Shown piece after piece: positions 27,088 through 35,308 of a stretch of DNA of 64,000 bases. The translations under genes and the position numbers were made by a program. Below the pieces are notes generated by a model. That model did not search any database. It saw only the letters and a program-made list of their open reading frames with translations, and was not told where the DNA came from. Every line of letters starts with the position of its first letter. Position 1 is the first letter of the stretch. The DNA comes from Alteromonadaceae bacterium 2753L.S.0a.02 (GTDB lineage: Bacteria > Pseudomonadota > Gammaproteobacteria > Pseudomonadales > Cellvibrionaceae): positions 4,055,001 to 4,119,000 of the forward strand of contig VISH01000002.1 of assembly GCA_007827375.1 (NCBI GenBank), given 5' to 3'.

Positions 27088-28185
27088 CTAGACAACGTCT
27101 AGCACACGGCCTTTACGATGCACAAGACAAGTGAGCAAGGCCATGCGAACAAATACTGCGCCACGCGCCTGGGAGAAATACCAGTTATGTTCGGTGTTAT
27201 CCAAATCCACGGACAGTTCCTCACCGCGCGCCAGAGGGTGCAATACAATTGCGCCCTTTTTTAATGGCGTCGATGCATCCAACTTAAATTCATTACCGTA
27301 AGTTTCATAACTGTCGCCAACCCACGCGATTGCATTGATATACACCACGTCCAGTGTCGCAACTTCTTGTTCGAATCTCTGAGATGCAAAATTCACATTT
27401 AAACCGCGATCGCGCATCTTTTGCAGTAGGGAATCGTCGTTCGATTCTGGTTCATTACTAAATATCAACACTTCAGAGAATGCATAAGGAAACACTGAAA
27501 ATATTTTCAACAAACTGTGTACAGTGCGCATCTTATGGGGCACACCAATAATGCCAATGCGAATTTTTCGGCTTTCTTCAATATCTTTAAGAATGAGTTC
27601 TGGCCGCCATTTGAAAATAGTGTAGATATCGGCCATCGCTTGGGTTGGGTGTTCATCAACACCGTTACCTGCGTTAATGATAGGAATACGCAGCGAATTT
27701 TTCATTTCGGTGAGCGATTCTGCACGAGTGTCTCGCAGTACCACACAGTCTGCGTAGTTATTAAACATCTCGCCCACATCGCCGAGCGATTCACCCTTGG
27801 CAATCCCCGTGGTGGACCTGTCGGTAATCGACATAATATCGCCGCCGAGGCGATGCCAGGCGCTTTCAAAGGACAGTCGCGTGCGCGTACTGGGTTCGTA
27901 AAACGCACTTATCAATATTTTGCCTTGCAAAGGGGTTCGAAAACGTTCCGGATTCGCTTCGTATTTGGCAGCGAGGCGAAACAACTGTAGCAGAGTTTGC
28001 TGATCAAACTGGTCAGAACAGAGCACATGTTGATTCTCCAGAGGCAATAAATGATCACCCTCTTCCATAATGGCGCGTAACAGCGCTTTAGGATGTGCAT
28101 TGCCATACACTTCGGGGCGCTCTCTATTTACTGCGTGAGATTGTTCACCAGTAGCAGCATGGCTAGAAGTTTTTTGTTTCACCAT
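27088..28185 (-). CDS. Aspartate-carbamoyltransferase-like enzyme with altered substrate loop
   Basis: A 365-residue transcarbamylase-family protein, with about 50 extra residues at the N-terminus compared with E. coli PyrB. The carbamoyl-phosphate site is intact: STRTR (99-103), Lys130 in GIAKGES, HPTQ (179-182), Arg220 in HKMRTVHS. The aspartate-binding 240s loop differs. E. coli has TRVQKER; here the matching stretch (about 282-298) reads YINAIAWVGDSYETYG, lacking the Arg and Gln that hold aspartate. HPLP is changed to HPLA (316-319). So carbamoyl transfer is likely, but the acceptor may not be aspartate. Its start overlaps the end of a 39-residue membrane-peptide gene. No regulatory chain or pyrC is nearby. 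The altered specificity is inference from my alignment. Confidence 0.85.
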   Translation of the reverse strand: MVKQKTSSHAATGEQSHAVNRERPEVYGNAHPKALLRAIMEEGDHLLPLENQHVLCSDQFDQQTLLQLFRLAAKYEANPERFRTPLQGKILISAFYEPSTRTRLSFESAWHRLGGDIMSITDRSTTGIAKGESLGDVGEMFNNYADCVVLRDTRAESLTEMKNSLRIPIINAGNGVDEHPTQAMADIYTIFKWRPELILKDIEESRKIRIGIIGVPHKMRTVHSLLKIFSVFPYAFSEVLIFSNEPESNDDSLLQKMRDRGLNVNFASQRFEQEVATLDVVYINAIAWVGDSYETYGNEFKLDASTPLKKGAIVLHPLARGEELSVDLDNTEHNWYFSQARGAVFVRMALLTCLVHRKGRVLDVV

Positions 28186-28298
28186 AACTCACCTCGCTGT
28201 AAATCACGAATTACCAACACAAGCAACAAAACAGGCGTGAGCACAGTTATACCAACGGCAATCATCACCAACGTGCTTAGCGCACCTAATGACATCAT
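28179..28298 (-). CDS. 39-residue membrane peptide in the symporter operon
   Basis: A small ORF, starting MMSLGALSTL and ending RDLQRGELW, with one hydrophobic helix (about 9-30) and a basic, polar tail, as expected for a small subunit of a transporter. The start lies 1 base after the symporter stop (TAAC-ATG), and its TGA overlaps the next gene's ATG by 7 bases (ATGGTGA), so translation is coupled on both sides. Such small proteins accompany some sodium/solute symporters, which supports a role as transporter partner. Confidence 0.75.
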   Translation of the reverse strand: MMSLGALSTLVMIAVGITVLTPVLLLVLVIRDLQRGELW

Positions 28299-28299
28299 G

Positions 28300-29718
28300 T
28301 TATGACTCCGCTTTCTGTAATTGATTAAAGTCGAATGTTTCTCGAGCCATTCCACTTAAGAGTAGCATCACCACTAAAGAAACTCCGCACGAAACAAGAG
28401 CCGCAACGTAAAAACCAATATAAAAATAAGACCACAAACCTATACAGGTACCGGCTACCATTGCGCCACTGGCCGCCAATTTTCCAGGCCAGCGAAAATA
28501 CAAGCCGAAGACAATAGGCCATATCGCACTTGCAACAAACGCACCGGTGAAATATAGGAGAGATGCCAAAGTCGCTAATTTTGGTAGGCACAATAACCAA
28601 GTTAACAGGCCCAGCAAAATTACAATCATTTTGCTCGCTTTAAAGTAATGAACTTCGCTCGCGTTTTTATTGATATGACCGCGGTAAATATCTTGTGTAA
28701 TTAAATCTGCGGTTGCCGCAAGCAGCGAGTCTAAACTTGAAGCCAGTGCTGAAAACACGACGATAAAAACAATAATTGCGCCGAGAGTACCCAGAATTTT
28801 GCCGGCCACCAATGGGCCGACCATATCGGCTGAGGGCACAGGAATACCCAGTACCGGTGCAGCAAGTGCAACAAAACCAGCAACGATAGGGATAGGTAAC
28901 CAACAGATTCCCGCTAAAACATAGGCTTTAGCGCCGGTTTTATCGCGGAAGGCAAATGCACGAGACCACCACACGTTGGAGTGAAATATTTCCCCAACAC
29001 CGAATAACAAATTGTTGAATAAAAACATGATGGCAGCGGGGAACAGCAAATTTAATAATTGTGGATGATCCTCGGTTAATTTGCTGTGCATGGCTTCAAA
29101 GCCAACCTTGTCGATTACCAGAAACGCGATCACAACCACACCAATAATAATTATCAGCGTTTGTATAAAATCGGTAGCAATCACGGCACGCAAGCCACCC
29201 AGTAAGGTATAGCTCACACAAACCAGGAGAATAATACTCATTCCGAGGTGGTAAGGCAGGCCGCTCAAGGCATTAACCAGAATACCCCCTGCCATGCCCA
29301 AGCTTATGAGCCAGCCCAGCGCGTAAAACAACGAAATAATCAGGAAGATCCGCCAGGCCAGCACACCGTAACGACGACGTATAAAATCACCCGAGGTAAA
29401 TCCATGCGGCAATAATGTTTTTATTCGAGCCGCAAGTGGCGCAAACAAAAGTAAACCCACCGCCCCCAGCGAATAGCCCACCATGCCCCACACCCCCAGC
29501 TGGAAGGTCAGTTGCGGCGCAGTCATGGTTGTGTTGCTGGTCACCCAGGTCGCCATAGCCGTTGCTGAAGCGAATGCAAGGCCAACATTTCTACCCGCCA
29601 GCATGTAATCTTCAAGGGTATTATTGCTTCGTCCAAGATAGTAGCCAAAGCCCACCCAGAGAAGCCCAAAAAATAGCAAAATTACCGCAGCGATTTGCGG
29701 AGACAGTGCGATATCCAT
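28300..29718 (-). CDS. Sodium:solute symporter (SSS family)
   Basis: A 472-residue inner-membrane protein with about 12-13 hydrophobic segments. The N-terminal GRSNNTLEDYMLAGRNVG and ATAMATWVTSNTT segments are typical of SSS transporters (PutP/PanF/urea-type), and the SALASSLDSLLAATADLITQDIY stretch is the conserved TM8 region with the Na2-site serines. Substrate unknown. The gene overlaps its upstream neighbour (TAATG) and is directly followed by the 39-residue peptide and the carbamoyltransferase-like gene, so it probably imports the substrate of these enzymes, perhaps a ureido compound or amino acid. Confidence 0.93.
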   Translation of the reverse strand: MDIALSPQIAAVILLFFGLLWVGFGYYLGRSNNTLEDYMLAGRNVGLAFASATAMATWVTSNTTMTAPQLTFQLGVWGMVGYSLGAVGLLLFAPLAARIKTLLPHGFTSGDFIRRRYGVLAWRIFLIISLFYALGWLISLGMAGGILVNALSGLPYHLGMSIILLVCVSYTLLGGLRAVIATDFIQTLIIIIGVVVIAFLVIDKVGFEAMHSKLTEDHPQLLNLLFPAAIMFLFNNLLFGVGEIFHSNVWWSRAFAFRDKTGAKAYVLAGICWLPIPIVAGFVALAAPVLGIPVPSADMVGPLVAGKILGTLGAIIVFIVVFSALASSLDSLLAATADLITQDIYRGHINKNASEVHYFKASKMIVILLGLLTWLLCLPKLATLASLLYFTGAFVASAIWPIVFGLYFRWPGKLAASGAMVAGTCIGLWSYFYIGFYVAALVSCGVSLVVMLLLSGMARETFDFNQLQKAES

Positions 29719-30158
29719 TAACTATCGCCTTTTATTAAGGATCGATTACCAAGAAATATGGTGAGACACAATATGAGGAAGAGCACCAAACCCATTGAGA
29801 AAAAACCAAAGGCTTTGGTAAGAGAATGGTGTGTGACGGCAACCTGTATAATATTACTGGCGGCTGGAGGTAATCCCTCCGGTTGCGATGCAAGCTGAAA
29901 ATAGTAAATACCATCGCTGTAACCGCTCAGTGTCAGCGAAGACTGTGAGGCAATTGGAATTACTTGAGAGTCGCGCATAGCCGCATCGCTGGATTGCCTT
30001 AACTGCAGGGCCTCAAGCGCTTGCGAGGGGAGATCGGGAACATCCCAGGAAAGTACAAAATAACCTTCGCTCGACAGGGTAGTATTTGCAGAAAGAGAGA
30101 TTTCGGCAGCACACGACGCGCGCATGGCAAGGGCGCATAATAGCAACACCACCAGCAC
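29718..30158 (-). CDS. Exported single-pass membrane protein, first gene of the symporter operon
   Basis: A 146-residue protein with a signal peptide (about 1-18, ending SCA), a small beta-rich domain resembling fibronectin type III (FVLSWDVPD, then SDGIYYFQLAS), and one transmembrane helix near 113-135 with a short cytoplasmic basic end. The GTG start at 30158 has AGGGA 7 bases upstream. The stop and the symporter start overlap by one base, so the two products are probably made together; the periplasmic domain may present substrate to the symporter. No known family is recognised. Confidence 0.7.
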   Translation of the reverse strand: MLVVLLLCALAMRASCAAEISLSANTTLSSEGYFVLSWDVPDLPSQALEALQLRQSSDAAMRDSQVIPIASQSSLTLSGYSDGIYYFQLASQPEGLPPAASNIIQVAVTHHSLTKAFGFFSMGLVLFLILCLTIFLGNRSLIKGDS

Positions 30159-30436
30159 TAATGTTTCCCTGCACCTACTTGTTCGCTTTTTATAATTGGA
30201 GATACCTGACTCCGGCGATTCGCAAAGTTGGTGGGGTACCCTACACGTTCTGGTAACTCATGTCCACCGTGTGGCTTTTAATTCGCAAAAATGGCGGGAA
30301 TAATGACGGCTAGTACACCGATCTGAAAAACAGAACAGCTTGCGGGGGAACGCTTTTTCAAGGATACAGCTTGAAATATATTGACGATAAGCCCCTCAAA
30401 AACAGCATAATTTTGCGTACCCGGTAAAATCATCAC

Positions 30437-30456
30437 AATAATATTGCAATATTATT
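30437..30456. promoter_or_regulatory. Perfect 20-bp palindrome, candidate operator
   Basis: AATAATATTG (30437-30446) is followed without a gap by its exact reverse complement CAATATTATT (30447-30456). It lies about 280 bp upstream of the symporter operon and about 225 bp upstream of the cupin gene. A perfect dyad of this length suggests a dimeric repressor or activator site. Confidence 0.5.
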
Positions 30457-30621
30457 TATGCGAAAATTGTGTCCCACCCACCAAGCGAGTCACTTGACTA
30501 TGTTGTTTTTGGCGCCCAAAGCAACTTCCCAAACTACACATAGTGGCAAAGTCCGGTGTAGGTGACTACTCGGTAATAATTTGTGTTGCGTTAATAACAG
30601 GAACAGCGGTGGCCACTATTG

Positions 30622-30653
30622 AAATGTTAATATTTTCGTAATATTTAACATTT
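30622..30653. promoter_or_regulatory. Inverted repeat directly upstream of the cupin gene
   Basis: AAATGTTAATATT (30622-30634) and AATATTTAACATTT (30640-30653) pair with one bulge. It ends 29 bases before the cupin gene start and may be an operator. Confidence 0.4.
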
Positions 30654-30682
30654 AATACCCCCCGTTTTGGTCCATTTAAATT

Positions 30683-31177
30683 ATGAACGCAACACAAATC
30701 ATCTCGCTCTTGGCGCTCGAGCCACACGTAGAAGGTGGTTTTTATAAACGCACCTACGAAGCCTCACATCAGCCGCGAGTTACCACACCTCACGGCGATC
30801 GCCTGAGTATGACATCGATATATTACCTGCTTACCAGCGAGTCACCGACAGGTTATTTCCACAAAAATAAAGCTGATATAGTGCATTATTTTCACAGCGG
30901 TGCAGCCCTTGAGTATTTCCTGATATCACCACAAGGCGAACTGTTTACCACGATACTGGGCGACGACCTGTCACAAAGGCAACAGTTTCAACTAACTGTA
31001 CCTGGAGGTTGGTGGAAAGCCTCTCAGTTGAAGACTTCGGAAAAGTACGATTACGGCCTTATTTCCGAGGCGGTGTCGCCCGGTTTCGATTACGCCGACA
31101 TGTCGCTGGGCAAACCTATTGAGCTTGTAGCGCTATTTCCACAACACAAACCCCTGATTCTGCAGCTCACGCGTTAA
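30683..31177 (+). CDS. Cupin-domain protein (DUF985 family)
   Basis: A 164-residue cupin of the DUF985 type. Recognisable features are EGGFYKRTYEA at about 17-27, SIYYLLT, the metal-site-like FHKNKADIVHYFHSG, and the closing SEAVSPGFDYADMSLG. No signal peptide. Members bind metal in a double-stranded beta-helix; the reaction is not established. It is convergent with rlmI, and the two coding regions share 4 bases (31174-31177), each using part of the same TTAA for its stop. Confidence 0.88.
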   Translation: MNATQIISLLALEPHVEGGFYKRTYEASHQPRVTTPHGDRLSMTSIYYLLTSESPTGYFHKNKADIVHYFHSGAALEYFLISPQGELFTTILGDDLSQRQQFQLTVPGGWWKASQLKTSEKYDYGLISEAVSPGFDYADMSLGKPIELVALFPQHKPLILQLTR

Positions 31178-32379
31178 ACGCGCACAACTCGCGCCAGAAT
31201 AGCCTTAAGATAGCGGGTTTCTGGAATACTGGGGTGCACGGGATGATCTGCGCCCTGCATGCCTTCCGCTAGGATTTGCACGTGCCGGTCCAAGTGGCGA
31301 CCGCTTGCACGCACCACCTCATGCAAACTTTCTCTAGCCAAGTGCATGGAACAAGATCCAGCTAATAAAAAACCATCTTTGTTTAATAAACGCATCGCCA
31401 ACTCATTAATACGCCGATACGCATTCGTGCCCTCCGCAAGATCTTTCTTACGTTTGATAAATGCGGGGGGATCGACGACGACAACATCGAATCGCTCGTT
31501 GTTGTCTTTAAGCGCTTTGAGAGATTCAAAGGCATCACCCTGCAAGGTAGTGAGTTTGTCCGCTGCATGGTTAATTGATGCGTTTCGTTCCGCCATATCC
31601 AATGCGCTAGCCGAGGCATCGGCACACCAAACCTCTCGCGCACCGAAGGCTAACGCCTGTATTCCAAAAGCACCCACATAGCTGAATACATCCAGTACTC
31701 GTTTATCTTGCACAATGTCACGTAACCATGCTCTGTTGGGACGCTGATCGTAAAACCAACCGGTTTTTTGTCCATCGTGTAAAGGTGTTTCAAAACTCAC
31801 ACCATTTTCAATCAATAGCACTCTCTCAGGCGGTTCACCAAACGCTACTCTAAGTTCCTGATCAAGATTTTCAAATTGCCGCGAACTACTGTCATTACGC
31901 AATAAAATAGACTTTGGTTTTACTACTTTTTCAAGCGCGGCAATAATTTCTTCAGTGAGAAGGTCCATTCCCAAAGTCGTGGTCTGCACGCTCAAGTGTT
32001 CCCCAAAGCGATCGACCACTAAGCCCGGCAATAAATCACTTTCCCCGTAAACCAAGCGGTAATAAGGCTGCCGAAATAATTTCTCACGCAGTCCCAACGC
32101 GATTTTAAGGCGATGGACCAACAGCGAGCTATCGAGCATGTGCTCGTTGCGGCTAATGATGCGCGCACAAATCAATGAATTTGGATTCACGTAGGCAATA
32201 CCCATAAGTTGCCCGCTGTGAGTTTCGACACGAACCTGGCTCCCAGGCTCAATATTTTTTAAAGGTGTTTTTACGACATCAATCTCATTGCTGTAAACCC
32301 AGAGATGGCCCGCTTTAATGCGACGTTCTTCGTTTTTCTTGAGCCGGATTACGCCCAACCCGATATTCACCTGAGACAT
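31174..32379 (-). CDS. rlmI: 23S rRNA m5C methyltransferase RlmI
   Basis: A 401-residue SAM-dependent methyltransferase, close to the 396 residues of E. coli RlmI, which methylates C1962 of 23S rRNA. The N-terminal PUA domain (about 1-85, RIKAGHLWVYSNEI) binds RNA. A middle linker domain and a Rossmann domain follow: VLDVFSYVGAFGIQALAFGA is the SAM motif, VVDPPAFIKRKKD motif IV, and GSCSMHLARE carries the catalytic cysteine. It is 11 bp downstream of rlmJ on the same strand, so two rRNA methyltransferases are probably co-expressed. Confidence 0.93.
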   Translation of the reverse strand: MSQVNIGLGVIRLKKNEERRIKAGHLWVYSNEIDVVKTPLKNIEPGSQVRVETHSGQLMGIAYVNPNSLICARIISRNEHMLDSSLLVHRLKIALGLREKLFRQPYYRLVYGESDLLPGLVVDRFGEHLSVQTTTLGMDLLTEEIIAALEKVVKPKSILLRNDSSSRQFENLDQELRVAFGEPPERVLLIENGVSFETPLHDGQKTGWFYDQRPNRAWLRDIVQDKRVLDVFSYVGAFGIQALAFGAREVWCADASASALDMAERNASINHAADKLTTLQGDAFESLKALKDNNERFDVVVVDPPAFIKRKKDLAEGTNAYRRINELAMRLLNKDGFLLAGSCSMHLARESLHEVVRASGRHLDRHVQILAEGMQGADHPVHPSIPETRYLKAILARVVRV

Positions 32380-32390
32380 TTATCTACCTC

Positions 32391-33227
32391 TTATTGCGGT
32401 GCAATGAGCCACTCAGCACGACAACCACCGTCGCCACCCGATAATTGCTCGTTAAGGGCTGGCAATAGCATTTGCAGTTGTTCGTCCACTTGCCAGGGTA
32501 AATTAATTAGTGCGAGGCCACTACCATGCATGCCGTATTCCTGGGCTTGCGGTTTTATCCATAGCTCAGCACAAAATAAACTCTTGGGGTTGGTTTTTTT
32601 TATGCTCGCAAGCATTGCAGGTGCACGATTGCGTAATTTGGCAAGTAATGGATACCAAATCGCGATAACACCAACCGGCCATTTACGATGCAATTCGCTT
32701 ACGAGCCGGGTTATCGCTGAATATTCAGTTGCTTGTTCAAAAGGGGGGTCAATCAATATAAAACCGCGTCGTGGCGTCGGAGGGCTAAGCGCCAGTGCAC
32801 CTTCAATTCCATCGCGATGATACAGATTCGCTCGTTTATCTGAGCCGAGAGACGCCTGCAAATTTGCATACTCTGTATTGTGCAGTTCAAAAAAGTGCAG
32901 CTTATCCTGGGGTCGTAAAAGCGCAGCGGCAATGGCTGGTGAGCCAGGGTAGCGGTCATTTTCGGTAAAACGCTCAAGTACATCAAAATAGCCAGCAAGG
33001 GATTCCGGGGTATTACAACGCTGAATTTTTTTAACGCCGGTTAGATATTCACGGTTTTTTTCTGCCATGGCATCGCGCAGATTGTATATACCGGCTCCGG
33101 CGTGAGTATCGATATAACAGAAAGATTTATCTTTCTGCAGCATTTTTTGAAGTATGAGCGTAAGGCTGGTGTGTTTTAAAACATCGGCATGGTTACCCGC
33201 ATGGAAGGCGTGACGATAACTGAGCAT
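32391..33227 (-). CDS. rlmJ: 23S rRNA m6A2030 methyltransferase RlmJ
   Basis: A 278-residue protein, matching E. coli RlmJ (280). It starts MLSYRHAFHAGNHADVLKH, the family signature that contributes to SAM and substrate binding. YIDTHAGAGIY is the SAM motif and LIDPPFE the catalytic D/NPPY-like motif (here DPPF). It adds a methyl group to N6 of A2030 in free 23S rRNA. The ATG at 33227 is chosen on homology; the frame extends 23 codons further upstream without support. Confidence 0.93.
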   Translation of the reverse strand: MLSYRHAFHAGNHADVLKHTSLTLILQKMLQKDKSFCYIDTHAGAGIYNLRDAMAEKNREYLTGVKKIQRCNTPESLAGYFDVLERFTENDRYPGSPAIAAALLRPQDKLHFFELHNTEYANLQASLGSDKRANLYHRDGIEGALALSPPTPRRGFILIDPPFEQATEYSAITRLVSELHRKWPVGVIAIWYPLLAKLRNRAPAMLASIKKTNPKSLFCAELWIKPQAQEYGMHGSGLALINLPWQVDEQLQMLLPALNEQLSGGDGGCRAEWLIAPQ

Positions 33228-33338
33228 GACGGAAATAACCTGCTGGCGGTCGCTGGCAGCGGCCAACGCGAAAGAATATAACAAGAATAGTTGCAACCTG
33301 AGAGCTCAAGCGCCCAGATTACAACTTTAATACGTCAC

Positions 33339-34769
33339 TTATAGCGCGAAGCTAATCGCGCGACCATGCTGGTGTACTTCGACCAGCGCCTGATGCAGGC
33401 TACGCACTGTGGTTTCGTAGTCGTCTTCCGCGACCATGAACTGCATATCCACCTGACGCATTGACTGGTGGACCGCCAGCACACTGATATTTTCCCGTGC
33501 AACCGCCTGCACCGTCGCAGCCAAAATACCAGGCACTTTTAAATCGGTACCTATCGCCGAGACTACAGCAACCATCTGCTCATTCAATTCCGCTTCGGGA
33601 AATTTTTCACCAATAACTTCGCATATACGCTTAATGGTTTTCGGGTTGGTAGACAAATAATGGGTAACGGTATTGGCGTTGATGTCTTTCGAAATAATGT
33701 GTGCTTTAAAGCGTTTGATCGCAGCCATTATTTCAGTGTCGTACTTATGCACGGCACCTGTCATATTCTGGTCAAACACTTCCAGAGCGTAAACGCCCTT
33801 GCAGCCGGCAATAATTTCCACTCGCGGGCTATCGCTAACGTAATCTTTGGTAATAAGTGTACCTTCATGATCGGGCTCGAAGGTATTTTTTACGCGCAAC
33901 GGAATATTTTTCTGCCGCAGGCCTTTAGCCGCTTTCGGGTGAATGGCTTCCATTCCCAAATTGGCCAATTGATCAGCTACATCGTAATTGGTACGGCCTA
34001 TAGGGACGGCGTTTGCTTCGCCGACCAATTTGGGGTCAGCGCTACTCAAGTGGAATTCTTTGTGAATTACGGCTTCACTGGCACCACTCAGCACCGCCAA
34101 ACGACTGAATGTCATTTCGCTGTAACCGCGGTCGAATGTCGACATCAGCCCCGTATCGCAGTGGGCGTAGCCGGTTACTATGGGCAGTTGTGTGTCCAGA
34201 TCCAACCCCTGAATGGCCTGACAAATGTGATCATCCAGCGTCAAGTGGGTTTCACAGCGCCAACCGGTTAAATCGACAAAACAGGCATTAATACCATCGC
34301 GTTGCAGCAATTGAACGGTATTCCAGGCGCTGTGGGCTTCGCCAATACTGGCAAGCATTTCCCGAACCGTTGCCAGGTGATTTTCCATGGAAAAATGGCC
34401 GTGCTGGCACAAGCGGTGTAAATCCTGCAGGCATTGGCGCGCGCCTTCCATTCGTTCGCTTATGAATTGGTTGGCCTTTTGCAGCAACTCACCCTCACCA
34501 AAGAGTGAACGATTAATGGTTTGAAATTCAAGCGCAACATCGTTGAGCTTTTTTAACCAGCTATCGTCTTTCATACCGCTAGCAAATAAGGCGTAGATAC
34601 CTGGCTCACCGCTCTTCTTGTGCTCCAATAAGCTGTTGGTAACCCCCCCATACGCGGACACCACGAACATGCGGTTGTAGGGCGACCCGTTATGATTGAA
34701 AACAATGTTATCTCGCACAGAGTTGTAATCATTCATTGAGGTGCCGCCGATTTTTTCGACTGTGTGCAT
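33339..34769 (-). CDS. ask: Aspartate kinase, ectoine-cluster type (Ask_Ect-like)
   Basis: A 476-residue aspartokinase that phosphorylates aspartate toward Lys, Thr, Met and ectoine. The N-terminal KIGGTSM is the ATP/aspartate motif; DRGYSEMTFS and the AIHPKA region belong to the kinase domain. Two ACT domains lie in the C-terminal third (about 320-476, from VYALEVFDQNMTG). The opening MHTVEKIGGTSMN and the total length are those of the specialised enzyme usually found in ectABC-ask operons of salt-tolerant bacteria. No ectA, ectB or ectC lies near it here. It stands alone, downstream of no obvious partner. The subtype is from memory of the family. Confidence 0.88.
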   Translation of the reverse strand: MHTVEKIGGTSMNDYNSVRDNIVFNHNGSPYNRMFVVSAYGGVTNSLLEHKKSGEPGIYALFASGMKDDSWLKKLNDVALEFQTINRSLFGEGELLQKANQFISERMEGARQCLQDLHRLCQHGHFSMENHLATVREMLASIGEAHSAWNTVQLLQRDGINACFVDLTGWRCETHLTLDDHICQAIQGLDLDTQLPIVTGYAHCDTGLMSTFDRGYSEMTFSRLAVLSGASEAVIHKEFHLSSADPKLVGEANAVPIGRTNYDVADQLANLGMEAIHPKAAKGLRQKNIPLRVKNTFEPDHEGTLITKDYVSDSPRVEIIAGCKGVYALEVFDQNMTGAVHKYDTEIMAAIKRFKAHIISKDINANTVTHYLSTNPKTIKRICEVIGEKFPEAELNEQMVAVVSAIGTDLKVPGILAATVQAVARENISVLAVHQSMRQVDMQFMVAEDDYETTVRSLHQALVEVHQHGRAISFAL

Positions 34770-35308
34770 CTAATTATTTACCTGTTGCTTTACGAATATT
34801 GAAAACGCCGCGCATTATAAAGAGATTTTCGTGCTTTGTTTAAACCAAACTCAAATAACGATTTGAAAGCCCTTAAATGCGAGGCTCGCTGTTGCCCGGC
34901 TACTGTTTCCCTCATGGAAAGTGCCCGGAGGCCGCTATTGTCACTGCTTCTGGCTGGTTCACCTTACACTGCATCAAGAGAACGAGTGTTTATAAAGCCC
35001 CCCAAACCCGCCTATAGCGGTTTCAGACGAATGCTCCAAAGCGGTTTTATGAGTCTGATACCCAGCCTCAACGCTCGATAAAAATACGATAAGCGGTCAA
35101 TTTTTGATAATACTTAATCATTAATTTTGTTGTTATTTGATGAATTAAGTGCCAAAATGGCGCACATATCATTAAATAAAACCGTGTAAGTCCATCCACT
35201 TATAACAGCGGTATCTCTGTAGGGCGCGTCATCTTTGGAATTTAAAGGTAAACCGGTGATTGGACCGGTTCGCCGTATTTCAATAATCAGACCGAAAGGT
35301 GACCTACA
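34770..35308. other. Intergenic region between ask and the Thr/Pro lipoprotein
   Basis: No convincing gene in 539 bases. The stretch 34840-35080 has an open frame on plus but poor coding character. It holds divergent promoters and an inverted repeat in the lipoprotein leader. Confidence 0.4.
35251..35270. promoter_or_regulatory. Inverted repeat in the leader of the lipoprotein gene
   Basis: AACCGGT (35251-35257), GATTGG, ACCGGTT (35264-35270) forms a perfect 7-bp dyad 38 bases before the start at 35309. It could be an operator or an mRNA hairpin; there is no T-tract. Confidence 0.4.

Larger units (their letters stand above)
30159..30682. other. Divergent intergenic region with two palindromes
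   Basis: No gene in 524 bases. It carries the promoters of the symporter operon (minus) and the cupin gene (plus) and two inverted repeats, listed separately. The right half is strongly AT-rich. Confidence 0.5.

Noticed and set aside
34836..35081. 81-residue plus frame between ask and the lipoprotein
   Set aside because: No ribosome-binding site, no signal or domain, odd composition; treated as non-coding.
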